This document shows, one piece after another, positions 26,397 through 35,015 of a stretch of DNA of 64,000 bases. The translations under genes were made by a program, and so were the position numbers. Each line of letters starts with the position of its first letter. The first letter of the stretch is position 1. Source of the DNA: an uncultured Bacilli bacterium. Lineage in GTDB: Bacteria; Bacillota_I; Bacilli_A; RFN20; CAG-826. Under the pieces are notes generated by a model, which was not told where the DNA came from, did no database searches, and saw nothing but the letters and a program-made list of their open reading frames with translations. The stretch covers positions 1-64,000 of the forward strand of contig CAKVCX010000001.1 in NCBI GenBank assembly GCA_934725985.1, in the 5' to 3' direction.

Positions 26397-27387
26397 TATT
26401 TTGCTTTTTCTTTTCCTTTTCAGCTTTCTTAAGAGCCTTTATTTCGGCTTTTTTTGCCTTTTTTAGCATTTTCTTGCTAACTATAGGTTCTTCTACTATT
26501 TTAGTTTCATCTATTGGAGGGATATCGTTCTTGACTTCATTGTTATTTGGCTTTTCTTTTTTGCCACTTAGCGAATCAAGGAGAGTTTGCCTTTCCTTTC
26601 TTATAGCAAAATCCATCTGCTTAGAATATAGTTCATCTAATTCTTTCTCTTTTAGCTTAGATAACATACTTATAATGTCTTTTTTAATAAATTCATAAGC
26701 ATCTTTAGACAGGGCGTTATTCGAGTCGATAGCAAATTCGTTACTAAAAAGAAGTAACAATAAATCATCGAATTTCTTCTTTTTAAAGTAATAATTAAAC
26801 TTCTTTTTCAAATCTTTCTTTTTTGACTTTTCATCTGTACTTTTTATTAAAAATTTTAAGCGTTTGTAAATGGGCTTATATTTCTTTAAAGGCAAATGGT
26901 TATCAAAAAAACAAAACAATAAAGAAAGAAAAGAAAATCCCAAGGAAACATAAGTTGATATAGAACAAACAAGCGGGATTAGAGAATGAAAGCCTTCGGG
27001 AATATAGCTTAATAAAAATAAGTTACAAATAGTCCCAACTGCCAAGCCAACAATTCCAAGAACTATAAAAGTATTAAATATGTGATACCACCATTTTCTT
27101 CCAGCTAAGATTAAAGTCAAAATTCCTACTAGACAAGAACAGACAATGCATAAAACAGGACAAATATAAGTAGATAAAAATAAGGAAAAAGAAATAGACT
27201 CTTGAGATCCTGGAGGAATTATTTCGCCAAACGAATTGGCGAGTTCTATTAAACTAGGAGTAATAGGAAAAAGGAAAACAAGGAAAGATACAAACAGTAA
27301 AATAAGCAAAAACAAAATTGCAAAAGGGATAAATATCTTTCTAGGGCGGCTAGGAAAAGCCTTAACCAATAATTCTTTATTAATCAT
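26380..27387 (-). CDS. Membrane protein with four helices and a long basic cytosolic tail
   Basis: The 335-residue protein has four hydrophobic segments in its first half (residues about 20-43, 68-92, 97-122 and 134-164). The soluble C-terminal half ends in a Lys-rich stretch (KKAKKAEIKALKKAEKEKKK). The tail could be a coiled coil or could bind RNA, DNA or acidic lipids. No family is recognised. There is no ribosome site; TAACAT lies 6 nt before the ATG. The 215 nt upstream (27388-27602) contain no gene. Confidence 0.7.
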   Translation of the reverse strand: MINKELLVKAFPSRPRKIFIPFAILFLLILLFVSFLVFLFPITPSLIELANSFGEIIPPGSQESISFSLFLSTYICPVLCIVCSCLVGILTLILAGRKWWYHIFNTFIVLGIVGLAVGTICNLFLLSYIPEGFHSLIPLVCSISTYVSLGFSFLSLLFCFFDNHLPLKKYKPIYKRLKFLIKSTDEKSKKKDLKKKFNYYFKKKKFDDLLLLLFSNEFAIDSNNALSKDAYEFIKKDIISMLSKLKEKELDELYSKQMDFAIRKERQTLLDSLSGKKEKPNNNEVKNDIPPIDETKIVEEPIVSKKMLKKAKKAEIKALKKAEKEKKKQNKKEAI

Positions 27388-27602
27388 AAAGAAATGTTAA
27401 TCAATATTAGACAATTTTTAAACAACAAATGTAGGAAACCACAGTATTCCCCAATTGCAATACAGCAGTACAGATAAATAAAGAAAATACTTTTTGTAGC
27501 AATATTTCTTAATTTTTCATATCGAACAGACGTACTGATTTCAATTTTTTCCTTTAATTTTCATCCATTTGAAATTATTATTAATTGATAGGAATTAATT
27601 TA

Positions 27603-28892
27603 ATGATCAATGAAAGATTAAGAAAAATAGACGAAAAAGAAGATACTTTAATTGATTTTGATAATTTTAACCATTCTTCTATTTGGAAAGAAATATCGAT
27701 TCTTTCAAATAATAAGGGAGGGCAAATCTATATAACTTCTTCTCTATTAAATGAAAAAGAATTAATGAGTAAGTTTTTTCAAGAATGCAAAGAAAATCTT
27801 AATGTAATGCCCATTTTAAAAGTTGCTACGAATGAGCAGGAAAATGAAATATTAATTATCAACATTTTTCCTTCTTATAATCTTATATTATGTAAAGAAA
27901 TTGATGGATATTACCTCTATAAAAAAGAAAATAAGAAATACATAAAATTAAGCGAGTCAGAATGTGAACAAATTAAAAAAGACAAATGGAATAAATGCTA
28001 TTCCAACCAAATAGTTCCTAATAAATTCAACCCTTATGACTTTTCTAATCTATCCCCGTATTTTGACAATAATAAATGGGATTTTAATATCGAAACATTA
28101 AAAAAAGAGAATTTAATAAACGAGGATAACTATATTTCCTATGGTTTGTCTTTGTTTTCAAAAGAAAGAAACGATCTATCCTTGATTTTTATATATGAGA
28201 ATTTAAAGACATCTGAATACTTCACGAAAATTTATAATGGAAACTTACTAGATATATTCAAAAATTGCTTGGCCCATATTCAAGCAAAATATCAAAGCAA
28301 ACTTGATGATATCTTAAAAAGAAGAATAGAAGCCATTCTCGCCTTTCTTTTATCGAACATTTCGAATAAGAAAATATTTTCCATTAGATTAAAAGAAGAA
28401 GAAAATTGCTTATATTTTACATTAGATAGCAATCTCGATGAAGAAATAAGCGCCTTAAAAGAAGGCCAATTCAGCTTCAATAATGCAATTTGCAAAATAA
28501 TGGAAAAGTGTGGATTTTTAGATCTAGAGAATCTTTACGCTTCTATAAACGAGAATAAAATAAAAATTGATTCTTCTACCTTTTCCGTAGAACTTTTACC
28601 AAGTAGTAAAGAAATAGAAGCAGGAAAAATAGAACTTATTTATCCAAAACTAAACAAAGGAAAGAGAATTTATGATGAAGAAATATTCTTATTCTGTTTA
28701 AATGGCCCAAAAGCAAGAGAAGAAATACAAAAACTAACGCCTTACAAAAGCAAATCATCTTTCTTAAATAGTATTTTAAACCCCTTGCTAGAAGCAAAAC
28801 TATTATTGCCCACAACCTCATTTAAAACTTCGCCAGATAATAAGTATTTTCTAAATCTAAAAAAGGTAAAAATAAAAGATGGCTATCAATGA
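27603..28892 (+). CDS. Divergent AlbA_2/Schlafen-type protein, RecG-like regulator family
   Basis: The 429-residue protein seems to follow the common bacterial layout of an AlbA_2 (Schlafen) DNA-binding domain, a GHKL-like middle part and a winged-helix end. The clue is SSIWKEISILSNNKGGQIYI near residues 24-44, which fits the family's ..E..ISAFANT.GG.LLIG pattern with several changes. NKFNPYDFSNLSP lies at the domain border and YGLSLFSKE follows. Residues 225-300 and the end (..SFLNSILNPLLEAKLLLP) look helical, like the winged helix. ATAGGA lies 9 nt before the ATG at 27603. The assignment is by weak resemblance only. Confidence 0.5.
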   Translation: MINERLRKIDEKEDTLIDFDNFNHSSIWKEISILSNNKGGQIYITSSLLNEKELMSKFFQECKENLNVMPILKVATNEQENEILIINIFPSYNLILCKEIDGYYLYKKENKKYIKLSESECEQIKKDKWNKCYSNQIVPNKFNPYDFSNLSPYFDNNKWDFNIETLKKENLINEDNYISYGLSLFSKERNDLSLIFIYENLKTSEYFTKIYNGNLLDIFKNCLAHIQAKYQSKLDDILKRRIEAILAFLLSNISNKKIFSIRLKEEENCLYFTLDSNLDEEISALKEGQFSFNNAICKIMEKCGFLDLENLYASINENKIKIDSSTFSVELLPSSKEIEAGKIELIYPKLNKGKRIYDEEIFLFCLNGPKAREEIQKLTPYKSKSSFLNSILNPLLEAKLLLPTTSFKTSPDNKYFLNLKKVKIKDGYQ

Positions 28893-28909
28893 CGATAGCC
28901 ATCTTTTTT
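28878..28909 (+). terminator. Terminator overlapping the stop codon of the AlbA-like gene
   Basis: A perfect 10-bp stem, GATGGCTATC / GATAGCCATC, with loop AATGAC is followed by six T. The stop codon TGA (28890-28892) is inside the loop, so the terminator is made partly of coding sequence. Confidence 0.92.
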
Positions 28910-28917
28910 AGCCTTTA

Positions 28918-31032
28918 TCAAGCTAAAACTAGCAAACCATCTCTATAAGACAATTTATAAGACTTCTTAGTTGATAAGTTGCCTTCAACAATTTTAGATG
29001 CCAAATAAGTTTCTATTTGGTCTTGTATGAAACGCTTTAATGGCCTAGCACCAAATTGAGCATCAAAGGCGGAATCTAGTACATACTTAACAATACTTTC
29101 ATCAAAGGAAACAGAATAATATTGTTCTTTTAGTCTAGAAGAAAGTTCATCAAGCATTTTCTTTACAATCAAACGTTGGGTGTCCTTATTAAGAGGATCA
29201 AAATAAACAATCTCATCAATTCTATTCAAGAATTCAGGCTTAAAGGTACTGTGTAGCAATTTTCCCACCATTTCTTTATGCCCATCAAGAATATAAGAAG
29301 AACCCAAATTTGAAGTCATAATTATAACGGTATTCTTAAAATCGACGAGTCTGCCTTGCGAATCAGTAAGTCTACCTTCATCTAGAACTTGAAGTAGTAA
29401 GTTAAATACTTCTGGGTTTGCTTTTTCGATTTCATCGAATAAAACAATAGAATATGGGCTCCTCCTGACTTTTTCAGTTAATTGTCCACCTTCTTCATAA
29501 CCTACATATCCCGGTGGGGCGCCAATCAAACGTGAAACACTATAACGTTCCATGTATTCTGACATATCAATACGTATTATGTCGTTTTCATCATCAAAGA
29601 GGGCTTCTGCCAAAGCTTTTGAAACTTCAGTTTTTCCCACGCCAGTTGGACCAAGGAATAGAAATGAACCAATTGGTCTATTTGGATTCTTTATACCAGC
29701 TCTTTGACGAAGAATGGCGTTATAGACAAGAGTAATCGCATTGTCTTGTCCAATTACTCTTTTTGATAGGACATTTTTTAAATCCAAGACTTTTTCCCTG
29801 TCGCCTTTTTCAATTCTAGAAGTTGGAATGCCAGTCATACGGGATACAATTTTCGAAATTTCTTCTTCATCAACTATTTCATTGACTAATCTTTCCGACG
29901 ACCCTTCCCTAGTCAAAGAACTTAGCTTCCCTTCTAGAGCCGGGATTACTTGATATTGAAGTTTAGAAGCTTCTTGATAATCGCCATTAGAAAACTTAAC
30001 TCCTAAATCAAACTTGGCCTTTTCAAGCTGCTTCTTGATTTCTTTAGCTTCGCTTATGCCCTCTTTTTCCTCTTTCCATTTTTTAGATAGAGAATCAAAT
30101 TGGACTTTATATTTACTTAGCTCCTCATTTAAAGAAGCTAACCTTGCTTTAGAGGAATCGTCTTTTTCTTTTTCTAAAGCCACTTTTTCAATTTCTAATT
30201 GGCGAATCTTTCTGTTCACTTCATCTAGTTCAGTTGGCATTGATTCGATTTCTACTTTAATAGAAGCACAGGCTTCATCAAGCAAATCGATAGCCTTGTC
30301 TGGCAAGAATCTATTAGTTATGTATCTATTTGATAAAGTAGCAGCTGCAACTAGTGCTCCATCGGTAATCCTAACGCCATGGAAAGATTCAAATCTTTCC
30401 TTTAAGCCACGCAAAATCGATATAGTATCAGCTACAGTTGGTTCCCCAACCATAACAGGCTGGAATCGACGTTCTAGAGCCCTATCTTTTTCAATATATT
30501 CTCTATATTCATTTAAAGTAGTTGCACCAATACAGTCGATTTCACCTCTTGCAAGCATTGGTTTGAGCATATTGGAGGCATCCAAGGCGCCATCGCTTTT
30601 ACCAGCTCCGACAATAAGATGAATTTCATCAATGAAAAGAATTATCTTACCATTTGATTCTTTTATCTTATTCAAAACGGCTTTTAATCTTTCTTCAAAT
30701 TCACCTCTATATTTAGCACCGGCCACAAGAGAACCCATATCTAGTTCATAGACTTCTTTTCCTTGTAAAGAAGTCGGCACGTCATTTTTAACAATACGTT
30801 CGGCTAAGCCTTCAACTATAGCAGTTTTGCCAACGCCTGGCTCACCTAATAGAATTACGTTATTCTTGGTTTTCCTAGACAAAACTTGAACTACTTTTCT
30901 TATTTCGTCATCCCTACCAATAACAGGATCTAATTTACCATCCCTAACAGCATCATTGACATTCCTACCAAATCTTTCAAGGACATTTGGATCGGAAGCA
31001 TAATCTATTGGACCTTGTTCTTGCATATTCAT
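28918..31032 (-). CDS. clpB: ClpB disaggregase lacking the N-terminal domain
   Basis: ClpB is a hexameric AAA+ chaperone that, with DnaK, rescues aggregated proteins. The 704-residue protein has the first ATPase (GEPGVGKTAIVEG, residues about 62-74), the middle coiled-coil domain (about 255-365, rich in Glu/Lys/Leu) and the second ATPase (GPTGVGKTEVSKALAE, about 445-460). The middle domain marks it as ClpB rather than ClpC. It begins directly at the linker before the first ATPase, so the usual N-domain of about 150 residues is absent, as in the short ClpB form other bacteria make from an internal start. AAAGGAG lies 7 nt before the ATG. A CIRCE box lies 55 nt upstream. Confidence 0.95.
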   Translation of the reverse strand: MNMQEQGPIDYASDPNVLERFGRNVNDAVRDGKLDPVIGRDDEIRKVVQVLSRKTKNNVILLGEPGVGKTAIVEGLAERIVKNDVPTSLQGKEVYELDMGSLVAGAKYRGEFEERLKAVLNKIKESNGKIILFIDEIHLIVGAGKSDGALDASNMLKPMLARGEIDCIGATTLNEYREYIEKDRALERRFQPVMVGEPTVADTISILRGLKERFESFHGVRITDGALVAAATLSNRYITNRFLPDKAIDLLDEACASIKVEIESMPTELDEVNRKIRQLEIEKVALEKEKDDSSKARLASLNEELSKYKVQFDSLSKKWKEEKEGISEAKEIKKQLEKAKFDLGVKFSNGDYQEASKLQYQVIPALEGKLSSLTREGSSERLVNEIVDEEEISKIVSRMTGIPTSRIEKGDREKVLDLKNVLSKRVIGQDNAITLVYNAILRQRAGIKNPNRPIGSFLFLGPTGVGKTEVSKALAEALFDDENDIIRIDMSEYMERYSVSRLIGAPPGYVGYEEGGQLTEKVRRSPYSIVLFDEIEKANPEVFNLLLQVLDEGRLTDSQGRLVDFKNTVIIMTSNLGSSYILDGHKEMVGKLLHSTFKPEFLNRIDEIVYFDPLNKDTQRLIVKKMLDELSSRLKEQYYSVSFDESIVKYVLDSAFDAQFGARPLKRFIQDQIETYLASKIVEGNLSTKKSYKLSYRDGLLVLA

Positions 31033-31071
31033 AATCGTTCTCCTTTCAAGTCTTGCACATAGACTATCTAT

Positions 31072-31113
31072 AATATAATCATAATTTTAGCACTCGCAAG
31101 GGTTGAGTGCTAA
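31072..31113 (-). promoter_or_regulatory. clpB promoter with a perfect CIRCE (HrcA) operator
   Basis: TTAGCACTC-N9-GAGTGCTAA (31087-31113) is a perfect CIRCE element, the binding site of the heat-shock repressor HrcA. On the minus strand a -35-like TTGCGA (31099-31094) lies in the CIRCE spacer and TATATT (31077-31072) is 16 nt on, so the bound repressor would cover the -35 region. clpB is therefore a class I heat-shock gene. Confidence 0.95.
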
Positions 31114-31121
31114 TATTTGCA

Positions 31122-31170
31122 AAAAGAAAACCACCACTAGGACTTAAAATGCCTAATGATGGTTGCTTTT
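31122..31170 (-). terminator. Terminator of the iron alcohol dehydrogenase gene
   Basis: A 13-bp stem with wobbles (AACCATCATTAGG / CCTAGTGGTGGTT read on minus) and a 10-nt loop is followed by TTTTCTTTTT. It lies 14 nt after the dehydrogenase stop and ends transcription before the CIRCE/clpB region. Confidence 0.75.
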
Positions 31171-31183
31171 TATTAAATAAGGA

Positions 31184-32332
31184 TTACATCAAGCTCTTAT
31201 AAAGGGCGATGACGTCTTCTTTAGTAATAGGAGCTGGATTGCCTGGCATGCAAGCATCAGCCATGGCGGAATCAGCAAGGAAGGACAAATCTTCTTCTTT
31301 GACAATGCCTTTTAAGTTAGCTGGAATACCAACGGCGATAGAGAGTTTTTGAACTGCATCAATGGCGGCTTCCCTATATTCTTCTTGGCTCATAGAATCA
31401 ACGCCTTTAACACCCATAGCTCTAGCGATTTCACGATACTTTTCACCAGAATAAGGGGCGTTAAATCTCATGCCAGTTGGCAATAAAATGGAACAAGCGA
31501 CTCCGTGCGGGGTATCATAGAATGCACTTAAAGGGTGAGCCATTGAATGGACCATGCCTAAACCAACATTAGAAAATCCCATGCCGGCAACATATTGTCC
31601 AAGAGCCATCTCTTCTCTGCCTTTCTTTTCATTTCTAACGGCAGATTCGATGTTATGGGAAATAATACGAATAGCTTCAATATGGAACATATCAGAAAGT
31701 TCCCAAGCCCCTTTGGTAATATAACCTTCAATAGCATGAGTTAAAGCATCCATGCCGGTAGCAGCAGTTAACTTAGCTGGCATAGTTTCCATCATCAATG
31801 GATCAACAACGGCAATAATAGGAAGATCATGAGGGTCAACGCAAACAAACTTACGATGTTTTTCTTCATCGGTAATGACATAATTGATGGTAACCTCAGC
31901 AGCAGTACCAGCAGTCGTTGGAACAGCAATTGTCGGAACGGCTGGATTAGGAGAAGAAATGGCACCTTCTAGTGATCTAACATCAGCATATTCAGGATTG
32001 GCAATAATAATGCCAATGCCTTTAGCAGTATCCATCGAGGAGCCACCGCCGACAGCAATGATATAATCAGCGCCAGCTTTTTTGAAAGCTTCGACACCAT
32101 CTTGAACATTCTTAATGGTTGGATTTGGCTTTACTTGGTCAAAGACTTCATATGCAAGTTTTGCATTGTCCAAAACTTTTAAAACGTGGTCAACAACATG
32201 AAACTTCACAAGTGATTCATCGGTGACAACCAAAGCCTTTTTAAAATGATGAGATTTAGCTTCAGTGGCAATATTTTCGATAGCGTTATAGCCATGATAG
32301 CTAACAGGATTTAAGCAGAAGCGATAAGACAT
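31184..32332 (-). CDS. Iron-containing alcohol dehydrogenase (FucO-like)
   Basis: The 382-residue protein is a group III, Fe-dependent alcohol dehydrogenase. It has GGGSSMDTAKGIG for the cofactor, TTAGTAAEVT, and the metal ligands in GMDALTHAIEG (Asp and His), VHSMAHP (His) and DTPHG (His). The HPLSAFYDTPHGVACSILLP stretch is close to lactaldehyde/1,2-propanediol oxidoreductase FucO, but ethanol or butanol formation in fermentation is as likely. The start at 32332 has GGAGGAA 8 nt upstream; the longer in-frame reading to 32425 is implausible. A TATAAT lies upstream. It probably regenerates NAD+ in the cytosol. Confidence 0.93.
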   Translation of the reverse strand: MSYRFCLNPVSYHGYNAIENIATEAKSHHFKKALVVTDESLVKFHVVDHVLKVLDNAKLAYEVFDQVKPNPTIKNVQDGVEAFKKAGADYIIAVGGGSSMDTAKGIGIIIANPEYADVRSLEGAISSPNPAVPTIAVPTTAGTAAEVTINYVITDEEKHRKFVCVDPHDLPIIAVVDPLMMETMPAKLTAATGMDALTHAIEGYITKGAWELSDMFHIEAIRIISHNIESAVRNEKKGREEMALGQYVAGMGFSNVGLGMVHSMAHPLSAFYDTPHGVACSILLPTGMRFNAPYSGEKYREIARAMGVKGVDSMSQEEYREAAIDAVQKLSIAVGIPANLKGIVKEEDLSFLADSAMADACMPGNPAPITKEDVIALYKSLM

Positions 32333-32417
32333 TTTTTTATTTCCTCCAAATGCTTCGAAATAATTATAATCAAGATTTTTAAAATTGGCATTTATATTAA
32401 ATAAGTAAATTGGTAAA

Positions 32418-34250
32418 TCAATCAATTGATTTTAAGGACCCGTTCATATCAATCGACTTAATCTTTGGAAATAAAAGCAAATTGACGATGGTAACGGAAA
32501 CAAAAATAAGAAGAATGGAAGCAAGATAAGAATACCACTTGATATCACCTATAGTCCCAAAGCCCAAGAAAGAAAATAACCAACCCAATACCAAAACAGA
32601 AAAAGGTAAAGATAAAATAGCACCAAGCATGCAGACGAATATCAATTCCCTAAAGCAATAAAAAGAGCACTCATAATCCCTATAACCCAAAACCTTTAAA
32701 GTAGCCAATTCCCTTTTTCTGTCCTCTATATTCATATTTGCAAGAGAATATACAACAGTAATGGCTATGGCAATGGCAAATAAGACTATTACGGCAGAAA
32801 TTAACCCCATAGAAGAAGCGACATTTGCAAAGAGTTCATCATTTTTCATTGCAATGCTAGCATCGTTTAATCCGAATCCCAAAAGCAATAAACCCGCAGA
32901 AAGAAAAATTGAAAGCATTGTCAAAACCAGGTTTTTCTTTTGCCTAAATATGTTTCTAAAACTAGATTTCCAAGAGAAAGATATTTTATTCCACAACCAG
33001 TTTATTTTTTCTAATAAGATCTTTTTTCCAGGCTTTGGAGAAATCTCTTTTAACAAGTTGCTTGGTTCTTCTTTTAAATATAAGGTAGAAATATATACAG
33101 TAATTAAAATAGATAACAAGGTAATTCCTAAGCCAATCGCCATTCCAAGCACGTTAATTAAAGTGGCTTTTAAAGCGCCAAAGTTAAAAACGCTTCCGTA
33201 GGCATCTTCTACTACAAATGGCAATATAGATGTTCCTATCAAATAACCGATCAAGCAACCTAAAAAGACAGAAAGAAAGGAAAATAAAGTAAACTTAAAA
33301 ATAATTTTTCTTCTACTAATGCCCAAAGAAAAGTAACAGCCGATTTCCTTTCGTTCATCTTTCATTAATCTTGAAACCGTAATCAAATTAATCAAGGCAC
33401 AAATTCCAACAAACAAAAAAGGGAATACATAAGAAATTTTTCTAACTTTTTCATTATATGTTTCAAACAACTTATAACCGGTATTTTCTTCCATTGTCAA
33501 AACCGTAACATTATCTTCCCCAAAATCAGAAAGAAGTTCTTTTTTAAATTCGGCAACATCATTTTTATAGTTTTTAGAAAAATAATCGTGGCAGATGTTT
33601 AACCTAATATAAATATCGCTTGTAATGAATTTAGTCGGGATTTTATCCGAATCAAAATAAAGAATAGCTGATACGTATTCTTCCTTTTCATTTTCGATAA
33701 AGGCTCTTTCCTTAGCTACGGAAGTGTACAAATCACTTTTTACAATCCCGGTTACTTCTATTCCTTTCTCAAAGGCAGGGAAATCATCAATTTTGATAAA
33801 ATCCCCTATATTTATTGTTTTTCTATTCAAAGAATTCTCTAAAGAATAGCATTCGCCCATATAAAAAAGCGAGTCTGAGCCACTGACCAAAGTAGGCAAG
33901 CCAAGTTTTATAGATTTATTATTAAAAGATAGAAAATACAGCCTGTAGTATTCATCGTTTTGTTTTGTATCATAAGAAAAAAATGGATTGATTTCTTTTA
34001 CTTGTTGATAGCTTTTTATTCTTTCTATTTGGGAAGAAGAAAAGCCTTCGCTGCTCTTGCTTTTTAATGTCACGTCTACTGTATTTGAAGAAAAATTATT
34101 CTTATAGGCATCACCAAAGCAGGAAGGTAAAGAAGCTAGGCCAGAAGAAATTCCAACAGATAAAAAACAAATGATAAAATTTGCTAAAAATCTACCTTTA
34201 TTGGAGAGAAAAGTCCTTATGACAGTTTTAGCGAAACTAGACATTACCAC
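32418..34250 (-). CDS. FtsX/MacB-like ABC transporter permease
   Basis: The 610-residue protein has one N-terminal helix (residues about 18-38), an extracellular domain (about 40-270), three helices (about 272-400), a further helix at about 440-460, and three C-terminal helices after residue 480. This is the doubled FtsX layout seen in Firmicutes bacteriocin-resistance and peptide-export permeases. A GTG at 34250 has AAGGAG 5 nt upstream; an ATG at 34244 overlaps the stop of the ATPase gene as TAATG. It works with that ATPase. There is no two-component system alongside, so a role in antimicrobial-peptide defence is only possible. Confidence 0.88.
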   Translation of the reverse strand: MVMSSFAKTVIRTFLSNKGRFLANFIICFLSVGISSGLASLPSCFGDAYKNNFSSNTVDVTLKSKSSEGFSSSQIERIKSYQQVKEINPFFSYDTKQNDEYYRLYFLSFNNKSIKLGLPTLVSGSDSLFYMGECYSLENSLNRKTINIGDFIKIDDFPAFEKGIEVTGIVKSDLYTSVAKERAFIENEKEEYVSAILYFDSDKIPTKFITSDIYIRLNICHDYFSKNYKNDVAEFKKELLSDFGEDNVTVLTMEENTGYKLFETYNEKVRKISYVFPFLFVGICALINLITVSRLMKDERKEIGCYFSLGISRRKIIFKFTLFSFLSVFLGCLIGYLIGTSILPFVVEDAYGSVFNFGALKATLINVLGMAIGLGITLLSILITVYISTLYLKEEPSNLLKEISPKPGKKILLEKINWLWNKISFSWKSSFRNIFRQKKNLVLTMLSIFLSAGLLLLGFGLNDASIAMKNDELFANVASSMGLISAVIVLFAIAIAITVVYSLANMNIEDRKRELATLKVLGYRDYECSFYCFRELIFVCMLGAILSLPFSVLVLGWLFSFLGFGTIGDIKWYSYLASILLIFVSVTIVNLLLFPKIKSIDMNGSLKSID

Positions 34251-34948
34251 TCGATCTCCTTGATATCTTTTGGATTCTCGTTATGTTCATCCAAAACTAT
34301 TTGCCCATTTTTAACTCTAATCAAATGATCGCCCATTTCTTTTAAGGCACTATTATGAGTAACAATAACAACTGTTTTTCCTTTTATTCTAGCGCAGTCG
34401 CTAAGCAACTTTAGAATTTCTTTGCCTGTTTCATAATCTAAGGCACCGGTAGGTTCATCACAAAGGATGATATCAGGATTTTTAGCAATGGCCCTAGCGA
34501 CCGATACCCTTTGTTGTTCTCCGCCAGATAATTGAGAAGGAAAGTTGTTCTTTCTATTCTCAAGGCCAACCGATTTTAATGTGTCATCTACCGACAAGGC
34601 ATCTTTTTTTAGTTCAGTAGCCAATTCAACATTTTCTTTAGCGGTTAGATTTGGCATTAAATTATAAAATTGAAAAACAAACCCTATTAAGGAACGCCTA
34701 TATTCGGTCAATTGCTTCTTATTAAAATCAGCTAAATTCATTCCATTAACTATCAAGGAACCATAGCTAGGACTATCCATGCCACCAATTAGATTAAGTA
34801 AAGTGGATTTTCCAGCTCCGCTAGGACCTAAAATAATTGTCAATTCACCTTTCGAAATTGAAAAATCTAAGCCTTTAAGTGCCTCGACTTTGTTCTCTCC
34901 TTGACCGAATACTTTGCCAAGGTTTTTTGCTTCCATAATAACGCTCAT
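34244..34948 (-). CDS. MacB/LolD-like ABC transporter ATP-binding protein
   Basis: The 234-residue ATPase has Walker A GPSGAGKSTLLN (residues about 41-52), Q-loop FQFYNLMP, signature LSGGEQQRVSVARAI and Walker B IILCDEPTGALD. This is the LolD/FtsE/MacB class, which couples to FtsX-type permeases. The ATG at 34948 has a strong GGAGGG 6 nt upstream with TATAAT 10 nt before that. Its stop overlaps the permease start, so the two form one unit. Confidence 0.93.
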   Translation of the reverse strand: MSVIMEAKNLGKVFGQGENKVEALKGLDFSISKGELTIILGPSGAGKSTLLNLIGGMDSPSYGSLIVNGMNLADFNKKQLTEYRRSLIGFVFQFYNLMPNLTAKENVELATELKKDALSVDDTLKSVGLENRKNNFPSQLSGGEQQRVSVARAIAKNPDIILCDEPTGALDYETGKEILKLLSDCARIKGKTVVIVTHNSALKEMGDHLIRVKNGQIVLDEHNENPKDIKEIEW

Positions 34949-35015
34949 AAAAATCCCTCCTTCATTATAAGAAAGAATAAAAATAAGAATAAGTAGGAAA
35001 TCAAAATAATTTAGA

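Noticed and set aside
30014..30622. A 202-codon open frame on plus opposite clpB, and similar long antisense frames at 6420-6767, 7565-7972, 51445-51951 and 48262-48633
   Set aside because: All are mirror frames of strongly coding minus-strand genes with Leu/Ser/Phe-rich low-complexity translations; none has a plausible start signal.
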